NCBI GenBank assembly: GCA_018894105.1
Contig: CM032121.1
Coordinates: forward strand, 7,172,507 to 7,236,506
Direction: 5' to 3'
Length of the DNA: 64,000 bases
DNA from: Jacaranda mimosifolia
Lineage: Eukaryota > Streptophyta > Magnoliopsida > Lamiales > Bignoniaceae
Every line of letters starts with the position of its first letter. Position 1 is the first letter of the stretch. A program made the position numbers and the translations under genes. Positions 1 to 13,314 of the stretch are shown one piece after another. A model generated the notes under the pieces. The model searched no databases and was not told the DNA's origin. It saw only the letters and a list, made by a program, of their open reading frames with translations.

Positions 1-384
1 TTTGGACTTTTCTTCTTCTTTACATGTGGTTCTTGAGCTATTCTTATCTGAATTCCTTACCCATTTTGAGTTGGTACATTCGTGAACCAAATATCATGTT
101 TACACAAGTTTCGATCAGGTAAACTAGTTGTGAAAGTTCACCGCACCACATCGTCCCTTACAACGATTACAACTCCCATTTGGTTATGATTTATATTATC
201 TTACTTGAAAATGGCAATTGTGCGTGGAAACTGAAAAAATGAATTTCAAAATATCTTTTTTCTATCATTGCCATGTCTATCTTGGAATAAGCCTGATGTT
301 GATTTATTGATTACTTGTTTATCATAGTAAATTGACGTGTTAATTAAAATGTTGTTGGACGTGCTACACTACTCAATACTTGAT
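1..384. other. Intergenic, nothing recognised
   Basis: AT-rich sequence without a convincing reading frame, RNA gene or repeat boundary. Confidence 0.5.
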
Positions 385-1370
385 ACCCTTGGGAGTGGGC
401 CTTAGGATTGGCTTCGAAAGATGACCAGGTGGAACGGACCGACGGTGGCTGGTCTTTCGACTGATACCCTACAAGTTGTGTATATAATCCTGTCTCATAG
501 CCAATTGGAGGTAGCTATCTATGAGCGGGATAAGGTATATAGCTCGGGTATCATTTTTTGATACTCGATTCTCAACCTCCATTTGATGGGGGTACCCCTT
601 TAGGGTCCGGTATCCCATGGGGGTATCCCCAAAATTCCTCACTAAATTTTTTATATTTTTTTAATAGATAAAAAATAAAATTTTGTTAATTTATTATTTA
701 TTTTCGTCGCGAACCAATTGATAGCACTACATTTCATTGTTCACAAGTTCTAAATCCCACCTAATATATAATTTTAAAACTTAAATATAGACATTAGTTT
801 CTAATATATGATATGCATCATATATTGATAATAATATTTTGTCAATATCATAATTATCCTCTATTTATCACAAATTTACAATTCAACTTCACGCTTCACA
901 ATTATATTTCATCACAAGTCACAATTCACAAAAGCAAATGATTAAATCCAAATATTTGAGCAAATTCCAAAATAAAACCAACAAAGTTTTCAAAGAAAAT
1001 TATTATTATCCAAATACATTACAAACCAAATCAAATATTCAATACCTAAAATCTTACAATAAATACAAAACAATAACATAGGCATTAGACTATAGCACTT
1101 CAAGGCTTTAGTTCCTTCAAATATGCAAATTCAAGTGTGCAAGGTGTATTATTTTTTGTTAGTATAAATGTATAATTATATATTTTTTATAATAAAAATG
1201 GGGGTACTCAATCAGGTATCAGGGTACCCAAATGCACTACCTGAACCCCACCAGAACTTTTTGGGTACCTCCATAAATATTCGATCGGGTTTGGGAACTA
1301 AAAATACTTGACCGGAACGAAAATACCAGGGTTGGGTACCCCAATACCTGAATCCGATTCCCACCCCTAG
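385..1370. repeat. Possible degraded hAT-like non-autonomous element
   Basis: Both ends of this stretch are rich in GGTACCC/GGGTATC-type motifs around an AT-rich middle. The right end reads GATTCCCACCCCTAG, the kind of terminus seen on many plant hAT-derived short elements. The left end near 385 (CTTGGGAGTGGG) matches it only loosely and no clean target duplication was found. The boundaries are therefore approximate. No transposase-like reading frame is present. Confidence 0.3.
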
Positions 1371-3195
1371 TTTACTTGTCTGAGCCGATCACTCAGAATT
1401 TGGAGGGATAAGAATTTTTGTGTTTTCGAAAGTGGAGTGACAAAGTAAGAGAACCAACAACAAGAAGATTGTATGAGTAATGGATATTCTTGATACTTGT
1501 GCTTTGAAACTCAAATGTTTGATAAAAATCAAGTGATTGTTCAAATGTCACGTCAACCCCTTTGGTCCTATTTGAGATTTAAGTCTCTGTAAAAAGACTA
1601 ACGAATTTTGCAAAGTTTCATTACTAGTATGGGATGGTGGTGAGATGGATCACTTAGAATTTTGATTGAAATCTCCTCTCACGGCTTCTGAAAATTAAAA
1701 TGCTCATAACTGTATCCTGTATACCATGTATGAACAGTTGATATTTCTATTGTTATTACTGGAATAACTCACTAAGTTATTCGAACTTATAGTTTTCTTT
1801 CATTCTTCATCCTAGATAAGAATGACTGACGAAGGTAAACTAACTAAATCACGTTGTATATGAGGTAATGAAACCAATTGATGTATAGAGATAATGGTTG
1901 CATTTGTTGAACTACTGACATAGACATGATGAATGGATTGAAAGTGCTAAGTATGATTTACGACATTCTTATTATAAATGCATCTGTTGATAAAGACCAC
2001 TCGTGGAAATTGAATGTTTTGGATTTTGAAATACTTGTTATCTCTTATCCAGAAAGCTTGTGGTATAGAATGAGTAGCACCTCAATGGGAGTAACGCCTC
2101 CTGGTCAGAGCGCTACATTGATGCAATTGCTATTATTATTATTTTTTTAATTGCAATAATTTCAAATTAAAATAATAATGAAATCTTATTATTGATTTTT
2201 GGAGTATCCATATCAAATATGCATTTAACTAAATTACTTCCTATTTTTTGGCCTTTGGTCAAATTTTGGATGAAAGCCCACTATATTGAATAATCAAAAT
2301 CTATTTTTGTACATAAGAATGACCTAGATTTGAAACATTTTAATATACTAGTTATCATTTATTTTTATTATCTTATTAGGATGTTATTTATTTATGTGTT
2401 ATACATTTACAAAGAGTTGGTGAACTATGTGGACTCCAAAAAGACAAAATTCACTTTGAGTTTTCAAAATATTACTATTGGAAAAATCATTTTCAAATTA
2501 TTATTTTTTCAAAAACATACATGGTGTGGACATAAAATTATTAGTTTCATTTTTTTATTCCTTTGTCTTATTCTATATGCAAAGTTTGTATTGTGATTTT
2601 GAAGTATATAACTACTTTATTAAAATTATTTTTGTTCCTAATGTTAGTTAAAATACATGTTGTATATTTTACAATGAATCACCCAAGTAATATAGTTAAG
2701 TTACTATTTCCTATCATATGGCATTTTTAGAAAATGACGTTGATTCTATTGCATTAACACACGTTCAAATTTGAGAAAGTAAAATTGAGCGAGTCTTATC
2801 AAATAAAAAAATAAAAAAGTACGAATCATTTTCTTTTCAAACAAGAAATAGACATTGTGAAAAAGAAAACAGAAAAAGAATTACAAAAGATAGTTATAAA
2901 TACATATATAATAAGTATTATTACTTTGATCTAATGTATATAAGGCGATGTAGTTAAAATTCTTGATAATACGCAAGCGAATTAAAAAGTAATTTGATAT
3001 ATGTTTATATAATTTAAAAAGTACTTCTATGTATGTGCTATTGTCATCACATTTAGTTCATTATATGCTCTTACAATTTGTTTTATAAGTGGAATTTAAT
3101 GTAACAATATTTATCTTGGCTTGATGATAAAAGGATTTTAACTGATTCAAAATATTTAATTTATATAATTACAATAAATAAAAGAAATCCTTGCA
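1371..3195. other. AT-rich intergenic stretch
   Basis: Short open frames occur (for example 1926-2150 and 2330-2596), but they have low-complexity composition, no splice context and no recognisable domain. I see no gene here. Confidence 0.5.
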
Positions 3196-3248
3196 ACCAC
3201 CCCACCCCCCGACACACCCCCCCCCCCTTAATATATATATATATATAT
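3196..3248. repeat. C-rich tract followed by (AT)n microsatellite
   Basis: A run of short C homopolymers up to 3228 is followed by alternating AT to about 3248, immediately before the solo LTR at 3250. Confidence 0.8.
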
Positions 3249-3249
3249 T

Positions 3250-3938
3250 TGATGAGGGTTCGATCCACGGGATAAGAGTCCGAGCTTGGATCTAGGGTTG
3301 AACTTGACTTGAGAGGTTCATGTTCCTACTAAGTTAGGGAAGAATCCTGCAACCACGGCAAACGTTAGGCTAGCCGAGAGGCTTTCAGCTTAGGCCCTCC
3401 GACGATCAAGTGAGTAGAAGTCGACCTCAGAAATCGAGCAGCAGGGTAAGGGCCTTTTAGTGTATATGAGTGTGTACCTTTAGGAGGTTGGGTTGAGGGT
3501 ATTTATATCCTCCTCCCTTTTGGGAAATGTCTGGGAAGCCCCTCGGTGCATCCAGGGGTTCTTAGCCTTGTGCCGGGGGTAATTGGTCATTTCCCCTATT
3601 TGAATATTTCTAGCTAACTGTCCTTCCACGTTTTAAGGACAAGATAGTACACTGTAGCGGCGCCTGCTGTGTCAGACGGTGAGGGGGATGGCATGTGCCA
3701 TTAATGCGGAGGCGTGGCGCCCGTCAGTGCATTTAATGCGGTGGCAGGGCACTGTATTATTCTTGGTCTTCGACTCGACCTCAATATGGTCGACTGGGGT
3801 CGAGGAATTCCGTGGGCCTTTGGGCGCCAGACTGGGCCTGGGCAGATCTGGTCGAGTGAAGTCGATGAGACATACGGGCCTGAGCCCCAAACTAGGCATT
3901 GCCAGTTTGAGCTCGAGCCTTTAGGCCATCCCATATCA
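3250..3938 (-). mobile_element. Solo LTR of the Tat-type Ty3/gypsy family, reverse orientation
   Basis: The 689-bp block begins TGATGAGGG and ends CCCATATCA on the + strand, so read on the - strand it runs TG...CA like the 5' LTR at 50402. It is flanked on both sides by the 5-bp duplication ATATT (3245-3249 and 3939-3943), the mark of LTR-retrotransposon integration. Internal blocks shared with the 50402 LTR include the stretch with GCTAGCC and CTCCGACG, and a TATA-like TATTTATAT that would drive transcription on the - strand. No internal coding region is present, so an unequal LTR-LTR recombination presumably removed it. The short open frames inside are shadows of the GC-rich LTR. Confidence 0.9.
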
Positions 3939-4584
3939 ATATTTATGTGGATGACGTTAATTTATGCATATTTGTACTTATGAAGCATAAACTTTTGATG
4001 CTTAAATAAGACCATTAGTTTTTGTTAGAAAAAAAAATTGAAATATGCTAATCTTTTTTTTTTTTTTTTGAATTTAAACATATATTTATATTGTCAAATT
4101 ACTCATTTTTTTAAATAGAACTCCCTTTTAAAAAAAAAAATCTTAATATAAGCTAATTTCCATTTTCAAATAGCTTTTTATTTTTACATCTAATCAAATA
4201 TGGACACCGATTTTCTAGTTAGGCCCTTTTCCCAGTTTGGGCTACATCCTCCGAATCCTAATCATCCATGAATTGGGTGGCCTTTTAACTTCGTGGCCCA
4301 ATGTCGCTACCATCCAACAATCGGGTGGGCTTACCACATAATGACGGTATCAACCCGACCCGGTCGTGCATTTCGTTTCGACTTACAATCAACTCCCACA
4401 ACCCACAAACTGCAAATCAGCAATCTCATTCTCCCCTCAGGTACCAACACTAATGGATACAATCCATATATATGTAACCTATGTACTTTTCTTTTAATTC
4501 TTTTATGTTTCAGACTGGAGATCTCGATGTTTTATGTGCTTTGTAGGTGCCAACATATTTACGTCGCACAATTTGGATATAAAT
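3939..4584 (+). promoter_or_regulatory. Upstream and 5' leader region of the SYP61-type gene
   Basis: AT-rich DNA to about 4200 is followed by more mixed sequence leading to the start codon at 4585. A possible leader intron runs from the donor at about 4441 (CAG|GTACC) to the acceptor TTTCAG at about 4512. No clear TATA box was identified, and the transcription start cannot be placed from sequence alone. Confidence 0.35.
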
Positions 4585-7500
4585 ATGTCTTCAGCTCAAG
4601 ACCCTTTTTACATAGTGAAAGAGGAGATTCAAGATTCCGTAAGTATTTTCCTTGAGTTTGGATCTATCCCCTTCTCAGTTGGAGATCAATGTTTCGCTTT
4701 GTTTCTCGGGTGGTTTTAACCATTTTACTATTCCAATCTGAGTTTTATATATTCTGTTACTTTTTGATGTTATGCTAATAAGTTTTACTGGATTTTACAT
4801 TGATTAGAGAACCCTTCTCTTGAAAGTTTCCAAAATCAAAGGCTTTGATGCCAATTCAGCTGTTTATATTTGTGTTCATTTGTTGTTATTTGTGTATTTT
4901 ATCTTGGGTCTTGAGGGATTTCATTTTGTTGACTGTATCAAACTGTTTGATGGGTCTGGATTGAACTCATAGATTAGTGGTTTGTTGTGAAGGTTAAATG
5001 GAGGTTGCCATATGGTTATGTGGGGTCATCCATTAGGTTGTTCAGCTATTATCCTGATGTTTTTGGGAAGAAATCTGACTTTCCGGTGAAAATTAAATGA
5101 AAATTTGAACTATGTTGAGATAAGTATCATTAGTTAGAGATAGGTAGTACCTGGTTTTTCAACAGGTCAGCAGGGTAGATTGTATAATTATCAAAACCGT
5201 TGGAGAGTAATTGATCTTGTTTGAGTAAAAAGTTCAAAATTGTACTTATTTTTTGTTTACTGAATTGCTGAAGTGACTTGGTGAAACAAATATTGTAAAA
5301 TGAGATTCTGTGTTTTTGTATTAGCATCAAATCCATATGTTCTAACAACACGTATGCAGCTATTTTGGGCTTCTTGAATATAGTTTTCTTGGATTTTTTG
5401 TATTTTACGGCTTCAAATTTTTTAAGTGAAAGGTTTTGCTCTTTAGATAGAAATCAAGGTCTGTATCTTTCAATTTGAGCACCATCAGGCTTAAAATTGT
5501 TTCAAATGCTTCTAAACAGTCAGTGACACAGGAATTAGACTCTTTACAAACAAATTTGCAAAGATATATTCACTTGCAAATAATTCTGGTCTTGCTGTCA
5601 AAGGGATCTGCTTATCTCATATCCAACTATCATACGCATATCTTAGTTGGCTTATAATTGCGTTAATTTGGATGGTTGATGTCTAAATCTAACCAACCGA
5701 TTCCTGCTTGATTAGATTGATAAGCTGCTCTCGATCTTTCACCAATGGGAACGAATGCCTTCAGATAGTGGAGAGCAACTACGTGTCACTAAGGAGCTTC
5801 TTGCTGGCTGTGAGAGCATTGAGTGGCAGGTATGGCTTTACATTTGAAATTTCCAAGAGGTACATTTGAAACTTTCAAGAGGTATTTCCTTTAGGTCAGT
5901 AAGTGATCATATACCTCAGACCTCTCTGTTGGTTGATGGATATACAATCATAAGTTCGATTTCATCTTCAATTGAATGCATTCCACTTGTGAATAGCCTC
6001 TGAAATCTTATCTTGCCTTCACGATACTAATAGTTTCTTTTTCATAATTTGTAATTACTCTTGACAGTATATTCTCTCTTTTATTGTGATTTTGTCATGG
6101 ATGACGATAATGGTTACAACAGTGAACTATAGTACTACAATAATAGCTGCGACTATTTTCCAGTGGTTGGCAGAAATGTCTCAATTGCTTTTAGAATTTT
6201 GATAATGATACATATCTATCACACCAGTACTGAAAATATTCCTGATAGGAAGGTAGATGAATTGGACAAGGCAATTGCTGTTGCATCTAGAGATCCTGCT
6301 GTCTATGGTATTGATGAAGTGGAGCTTGATAAACGAAGAAGATGGACTAGCAATGCTCGTGATCAGGTATCAGCTATTGTATTGTGATAATTTTGGAATA
6401 GTTTCTCATTGTCATAATTTTGAAATCTAGCTGAGTAAACTATATTTTGCTCTTCTGTTTGTTTCATTGGGTTCCATATGATGTGAAATTTTGTGTTGTT
6501 CAATAGGTGAAAAATGTGAAGAAATCAGTAGTATCTGGGAAGGAGTTGAATGGCACAAGCACCTCTAATTTCAATGGAATGCGTCGTGAACTTATGAGAC
6601 TGCCAAATCCTCATCAACCAGATAAATCAAATCAGTACAGGGCACAAGATAACGATGATTTCATATCATCGGAATCTGACAGGCAGCTACTTCTGATAAG
6701 GTATCTGTTTTAAACCCTTGTTTTGCCTTCTTTCTTTTTTTGTTCTGTTTAATCTATTCTTTAATCTCTTGGCAACCAGTCTAACTATTGTCATTGGTGC
6801 ATATTTTAATTTTGTAGTAGTACAAAAGCCTATATTTGATTTTATATGAAGACACTGATCTCTTTTGCTTATTTAGTGTTTTGCATTATTGAGCATTTAA
6901 TCTAATAACTACCATTTAATGTTTGAATACTCTTTAACTTTTTCTCCAGCACATTGGCACTGTGAGCAACATGTAAAGAAACACTATATTTGAAACTGGT
7001 TAACATAGAACTCAACTGATAGAGATTCTGTAATCAAAATGTTTCCGTGATTGTCATGCATGATTTTTACTATTAGTGGCACTTCTATTTGATAAGGAAC
7101 ATTAGTCACTGTTCTTTTTAATTTTATATTTATTTGTTTCTTAGTTTAAGGCCAAAGGTGGATTGTTGGAATTATTGATCAGTTGAGAGATGGGTTGTCA
7201 TTTATCTCTGGGACAGTGCATTATTGTGGATTTACATTTGATTGGTCGTGGGAATTCCTTTTGTTTGGTCCGTACTCCATGCCACATCTTCTTTTTGATT
7301 TCATAGTTTCCTAGTCTCTTCTGGTTTAGAAGACCAGTTTCTTGATTGCAATCTAAAACGCCAAGGCCGGTCTCTGATGAAATATATCAGAGTTCTGTTG
7401 GACTCAGTGAGTTGAGTCAGAATCATGTACTTTTAAATTTTATAAATTGTGATTAGAAGAAAAATGAAGTTTGCGGATATTGTTGAGGAATTGTGGAACA

Positions 7501-8613
7501 GCTTTGACCTAGAAGGGTTAGAGGAGTTTAGATTTTAAACTGCCAATGAAGTTGAAATGCTTAAAATATGTGTTAAGAAACTACTGGATGAGCAAATTCC
7601 TGAGATGTAGGGAAGGGAGGAAGTCAAAATGGTAGTGTTGAGAACAGAATGGGAAAATGGCAGTGTCATACGTGGTAGAAAGGAGGGCGATATTGTTTTA
7701 AGAGGGAGATTACAGCTATGAATATTTCACACAGTTGGGTGTTACTACGAGGAGATACATCCTAAAAGTCTAGAAGTGTAAAGGCTCACAAGAAAAGCTA
7801 CCAATCTTGTTGTAAATCTTGATCAGAACTATCACTCCTGTCATTTTGATCATTGTGGTCCATGGGCAATTTTATGAGAATAAAAACAACAGCAGGGCGA
7901 TGATGGCTTTGTATTTGTTCAATACTGGTGGCAATGCTCTCACCTCTATCGTCAAGTATAATTATGCTATCTACCACTGTTGCATTTTTCCTCATTCTGA
8001 TAAGAGTTTTTTAATGCAGGCAACAGGACGAAGAGCTGGACGAGCTCAGTGCCAGTGTGCAAAGAATTGGAGGTGTTGGGCTCACCATACATGAGGAGCT
8101 CCTTGCTCAGGTAAACATTTCCAAGACCAAGCGATTATATGGAGGTCTTATTGTTTTAGTTTGTTCAGTTTTCTTTTCTTACGTCTTACAAGTTCAATTC
8201 CTGGAAACCTTTGCTTCCTACTGGGGAATTATGTAAATCCTAAATCATTCTTGTTTCAGGAAAAAATTATAGATGAACTGGGCACGGAAATGGACAGCAC
8301 ATCAAATCGTCTTGATTTTGTTCAGGTAAAAACTTTTTATGTTTATTAGAGAACCGGTTTCTATAATGCTTCAAGCAAAAAAATGAATGATGCGATTTGC
8401 TACCTACGACTCAAAATTTGGTGGTTGAGGTGTTTTACAGTCGATGGTTAGGCATTCTTGTTTGTTAATCTCTGCTCATGATAATCTCATATTCTTTTGC
8501 AGAAAAAGGTTGCAATGGTGATGAAGAAGGCCAGTGCCAAGGGCCAACTTATGATGATCTTGTTCTTGCTAGTTTTGTTTATTATTCTGTTTGTGCTTGT
8601 CTTCCTCACATAG
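4585..8613 (+). CDS. SYP61: Qc-SNARE, syntaxin-61 type (SYP61)
   Basis: Seven exons join in frame to 247 codons: 4585-4638, 5716-5829, 6253-6366, 6507-6700, 8020-8110, 8260-8325 and 8503-8613. All junctions are GT-AG. The start MSSAQDPFYIVKEEIQDS is the hallmark N-terminus of plant syntaxin-61. Residues about 1-95 form the N-terminal helical (syntaxin 6-like) domain. The SNARE helix runs from about 155 to 217 with the zero-layer glutamine at Q189 (LLAQEK, last codon of exon 5), and one hydrophobic tail anchor lies at about 226-246. From family knowledge, SYP61 sits on the trans-Golgi network/early endosome and pairs with other Q-SNAREs and an R-SNARE for vesicle fusion. The length matches the family (about 245 aa) and no lesion is seen. 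The large fourth intron (6701-8019) holds no recognised feature. Confidence 0.95.
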
Positions 8614-8690
8614 GCTAAAAGAGCTATAGACCAGCAGCAGATTGAGCTTAGCCTATGGAGACAATTGATGATGCGAATAGAATAATAATT

Positions 8691-8696
8691 AATAAA
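8691..8696 (+). terminator. Candidate polyadenylation signal of the SYP61-type gene
   Basis: AATAAA lies 78 bp after the stop codon, followed by a T-rich stretch. Confidence 0.5.
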
Positions 8697-9057
8697 CCTG
8701 AACCTTTTTTTTTGGTTGTAAATGTATTGTTTGTGAAATTTAACATGGTGAGACAATTCTGAGAGGTGATATATTCACGGGATGTGATTAGTGATCATGT
8801 TTTGATTATAATCACTTTGTCGATAGATACTAACTTTCGAAGGTATCTAACAATTCAAATTATAATTACTTGTGAATTATCCAAATGCAAAAATCTATTT
8901 TTTGTAGAACTTTCAAACTTAGAAGTCTGCAAGTTAACATTTTTTTGCTGGTCCCATATCGGTGTCAACCTATACCATCTTTGATTTTTAATTCTTTCTC
9001 CTGCAATCATATCGCAATCACTTTTGAGTTGTTGAAATGCAATAATTTGTTTTGAGG

Positions 9058-9397
9058 ATGTTTGAGTGGGTTTATAAATTTTTCAAAATATTTTATAAGT
9101 ATTTTAAGATGTTATAAAGTATTTGCAATAAGATGTTTGGGTCTTATAAGCTTTCTAAAAATTGAAAAAAAAAGAAGAACTGTTAACTTATTTTTAAAAT
9201 CTTTACGAATTCGTATAATTTTAAGCATGTTAATTATAGAATTGTTATTGTTAGTATTTTATAAGTTTGAAATATTACTTTATCCAAGAACTTCAAGAGT
9301 TTAATTTTTAAAATAAAATGTAAATTTTATAAACTCTAAAAATATTTGAAAGATATGAGAGTTTACAAAATATTTTAAATAAATTTAGTCAAACATT
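9058..9397. repeat. Small terminal-inverted-repeat element (MITE-like)
   Basis: The left end (ATGTTTGAGTGGGTTTATAA, then CAAAATATTTTATAAG) is an imperfect inverted copy of the right end (TACAAAATATTTTAAATAAA, then GTCAAACAT). Related termini with TTTATAAACTC recur at 35975-36018 and about 40235-40325. It lies downstream of the SYP61-type gene. Target duplications are not clear. Confidence 0.45.
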
Positions 9398-11753
9398 TTA
9401 TTAATATAAAAGTTGAAATATGATAATTTATACAATATTCTTGTTGGTCTTACATCCGTGTTAATTCTTTGCCATCTTTCTTTTACTATGCGCTCTAGGC
9501 ATTTCAATGGGTGGGGTATTATCCTAATTCGGCCCAAAAATTCATCCTTATATCCGTACTCAAACCCATATTGATTAAAGATAATATAATGTTATTAGTA
9601 GGGCTACACCCATAAATTATCCATGTATGTATACCGAAAATTACCCATTATCTTATATTTAAATTTAACATATTAACCTAAAAATTATATATATCAAAAT
9701 TAAATCTATACTAATAATAAACTTTTTATATATAAAAATTAAAAATATATGAATGAACACTAACTGTTAAAATAGTTTTCTTCACTAAAAATTAAACTAA
9801 ATTAATAAAATTAACAAAGTTAATACAATGATCTAGCAACAGTAACATGACTAAACAATTTTCCTTAATAAAATCAACAACATTGTAATTAACTGAGGAA
9901 TAAACTTTGTTAATAAAAACTTCGTTAATAAAATTAATTTTATTAATGAATAAACTTTGTTAATAGAAATTTTATTAATGAATGAAAAATTAAAATTAAA
10001 AATTAACTAAATTAAATTTAATGAATAAATTAAATTAAATATAAAAAATATTTTCTTTTTGCATTGTATTCCAAATAATATTTTAAATATATATCAAGAA
10101 AATTAGTCTATAATAAGTCCAATAGATTAGATCCAATGGGTTTTTGGTAAGATAGGGTAGGGTAAGATTAGAATCTTATTATTTTGAATATTTTAGGGTA
10201 AGGTAAAATATATGATAATTTTATTTGGATATTTTAGGATACGGACCTGAATAAGATGATACTTTACCCATTGACAGGCCATACGCTCCCATAATTTGTT
10301 CAATTAGCGAAGATGGTAACGGAGACTTAATTGATAATTATGCAGAGTCTACATCATTGCTGTCAATTACATATATACATTTATATGTTTTGTAATGGAA
10401 ATCATATGAAATTTCGTATAGTCGTGAAAGGTTGGGTTTTTGGGTTTCTTGGAATAATTTTTTATATGGAAACATAATTTTAATTGAATGATGCAGTATA
10501 ATTGACATATATATATATATATATATATATATGCATGTCTTTGTGTGTGTGCAGATTAGCTTATATATCACTATCAACAACATAAATACTTTGCATTCTC
10601 TAATTCCATAAATAAATATTGCAGGGCACGGAAAAATAAGTGTCTAATTCCATAAATATATCATGTAAGGTAAGGCCTACCGTAGAGTGAGTGATCTCCT
10701 ACAGCAACGGGTGTCGAGGGCTCTGTTAAGTCAAACCCAAAGTAAGCTTTGTGCTTGGTTTTATTTTTAAGTAATTATTTATATTTTAAAAATCCATAAA
10801 AATAGAAAATTCTATTGAGAAAATGAAGTACCTTAAAAATATTTATATTTTAAAATTTATTTTCTTTGATAGATGATTGCTTTGGACTGAAAAAAATTAT
10901 GAACCATTGAATCAAATTCTTTTGATAGAATTATCTCTGATCATAAAGTATTCTTTGTCAATGTGCTTGTCTTGATTTGACGTAAATTTATAATTTTACT
11001 TAAAGGTCTTTTGAGTCCCCCCCCCTCTAAAAATATTAATTATTTAAAAATTATTCACTATAATTATGAATAAAGTGATTTATCAAAATAGAAAATTATT
11101 TGACTTAGTATAAAATTTGATAAGTTGTAACTCTAAGGCATGCATAGAACTCTACAGAACAAGTGCTGAAAAATGAATTATGGTTTGAGTGTTAGACAAA
11201 GAATAGGTTGGCCAGAAAAGAAAAGGAGGGAGGCTAGCTAATTACTACAATAACAATTAACATAAATTAATTCCTTCTATGTATATATAATTACAACCTA
11301 GCTAGGATCTACTGACTACAATGTCTAAACCCAAAATTAGATGTATAGCACTACTTAAAATTAGGAAAAGAATTGATGGGAATGTGAGGCTATTTGAGTA
11401 TATTTTTATGTTATTTTATATTTTATATAGTTGCATTAATTGTATTTTATTTATTCAAAATTTATCACTTACACAAATTAAAATCACGAGTACCAGTGGC
11501 TTGTAATTCACATTTTGTTTTATCTACTTCAAATTAAATATTTTTATTTTTTAAAAAAATTATTTTTAAAAACTATTCTTATTCTATATATAATTTTTTT
11601 ATTTAAAAATTTGTATTGATTCAAAAGATGACATAATATTGAGATGAGGAAATATATAAATCTTGTGTGTGTGTGTTGACAAGGATTAATTAGTAGGTAC
11701 TAGCTACCATTCATCACTCACAAACACCAAAACTACAAGTCTACAAAGTTTAT
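9398..11753. other. AT-rich intergenic stretch with microsatellite
   Basis: No gene was recognised. A pure (AT)n tract lies at about 10506-10532. The part from about 9600 to 10290, with CTACACCCATAAATTATCC at the left and TTTACCCATTGACAGGCC at the right, may be a decayed short element, but the ends do not pair well. Confidence 0.45.
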
Positions 11754-12498
11754 GGGCTTGTTCTTTTATCTTTTGGTCATTTTCTTAAATTTATTTTGGG
11801 GGAATGAGTTTTTGGGAGAAAATTTGGAGAATATACTATGTATTTCCTTTTGTTTTGGGGAAATATGAAAAATGATTTGAGAATGAGTTATTTGTTTCAT
11901 TATGTTTTGGAGAGAGGCATATTTTATTATAAATATAAAATCAGTTGCTTTTTTGATGGGTTTGTAGGGTGAAAGTGATTTTTTTATGTATTATATGTGT
12001 GTATTTTTATAATTAGATGATGTGTGGTATACATATATATATATTTGTAATGATTGAAATATGAGTGTGATTAATTTAATTGGTTATTTATTTTGAAATC
12101 TAAATATTTAATTAAATTTAATTTATTTTTTCAACAATTAGTTTAATTAAATTTGTAAACATAAGTTTTAGAATTTTTTTTACCTAGTAAAATTTTAATA
12201 TTTATATATATATGTATGTATGTGTAAATATATATATATATATATATATATGAATAATGAATGAGTGAAGTAGGAGAGTGATAAATAAATGAGTGATGTA
12301 AAAGGTAGAGTGAGAAAAGTGAGAAGGTAGGTATCATTTTTAGGGTGTAGGGTTTTTTGGATGAATTGAGAGAGGTTTTTTGGATATAAAATTTGAGTTT
12401 TTTGGGAAAAAGATTAGAGAATGAGTTTCCATTTTGAAATTTTTTTAGGGGTTGAAATTTTTTTTGAAAAAATATAGAAGATCATAGCCTATAAAATC
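11754..12498. repeat. AT-rich repeat family, member 1
   Basis: The block starts GGGCTTGTTCTTTTA and ends near ATCATAGCC, with TAT on both outer sides, which may be a 3-bp target duplication. The interior shares recognisable blocks with 22935-24326: the region around ATAAATATAAAATCAGTT, the stretch with TTTGTAATGATTGAAATATG, and GGTAGAGTGAGAAAAG near the right end. It contains a (TA)n tract at about 12225-12250. No transposase frame was seen. Confidence 0.5.
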
Positions 12499-12881
12499 CC
12501 CCCCTATATTCTAGCTACTTATAACGTATTTTATCTTTTATTCCATTATATATATATATATTTCAATGTATTAATTAAATAAATTTAAATTCTTTATTTC
12601 TTTCTATATTTTATCTCTTATTTTAATACATGAATATGTGACAATTCGTGCATTAAATATTTATTTATAAAAATAAATATTAATTAAAAATTAAATGCAC
12701 TTAGCATATTCTCATCAACTTTAAAAATAAAATAAAATATAAAATATAAAATAATATTAAATATTTTTTTATAAAAATAATTTATTATAAATAAAACACA
12801 TTAAATTTATATAAAACGAATTACACATTAAAATAGAAAATTCAAACTGAGCTATCTCCTCCTCAACACACACATGGGGAC

Positions 12882-12888
12882 TATAAAT
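12882..12888 (+). promoter_or_regulatory. Candidate TATA box of the amide hydrolase gene
   Basis: TATAAAT lies in locally less AT-rich sequence (GGGGACTATAAATACAATG), 433 bp upstream of the start codon at 13315. It would give a leader of roughly 400 nt, long but possible. Other AT-rich tracts in between could serve as well. Confidence 0.35.
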
Positions 12889-13142
12889 ACAATGAGTTGT
12901 TTGGTGGATTTGGTTGTTTGTGCTTGACTGCTTGTCAATCCGTTTGTTTTGACGATGATTCCCATAATTTCTTCCTTTTTCTATATATAAACTTGATCAG
13001 TCTTTCCTTTTGCGTTTGTTTTCTCAACACCCACATTTACAATACATTTGCATGTGACATACTTTTCCTGAAATCCTTCTCGGCCTTTCCGCCAGCCATC
13101 CACCCCCTCAGTCTATAATTAGGTCCTATCTATCTATTTACT

Positions 13143-13182
<40 letters not shown>
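13143..13182. repeat. Compound (TA)n(TG)n microsatellite in the leader region
   Basis: About nine TA units are followed by about eleven TG units, 130-170 bp upstream of the amide hydrolase start codon and probably in its 5' leader. Such tracts often vary in length between individuals. Confidence 0.85.
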
Positions 13183-13183
<1 letters not shown>

Positions 13184-13314
13184 CTATAGCTGCTTAATTG
13201 TCGATTCATTTTTTCACAATATCACCATCCACTACCTCTTTTGGTTTCTCTGCACGCATTGATAAATACTGTGACTTTTATTGGGTTAATTGGTATATAG
13301 AATATATATAGATT

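Noticed and set aside
3672..3983. Open frames on both strands, 75-89 codons
   Set aside because: They lie wholly inside the solo LTR 3250-3938, which is GC-rich, and have no domain or splice context.
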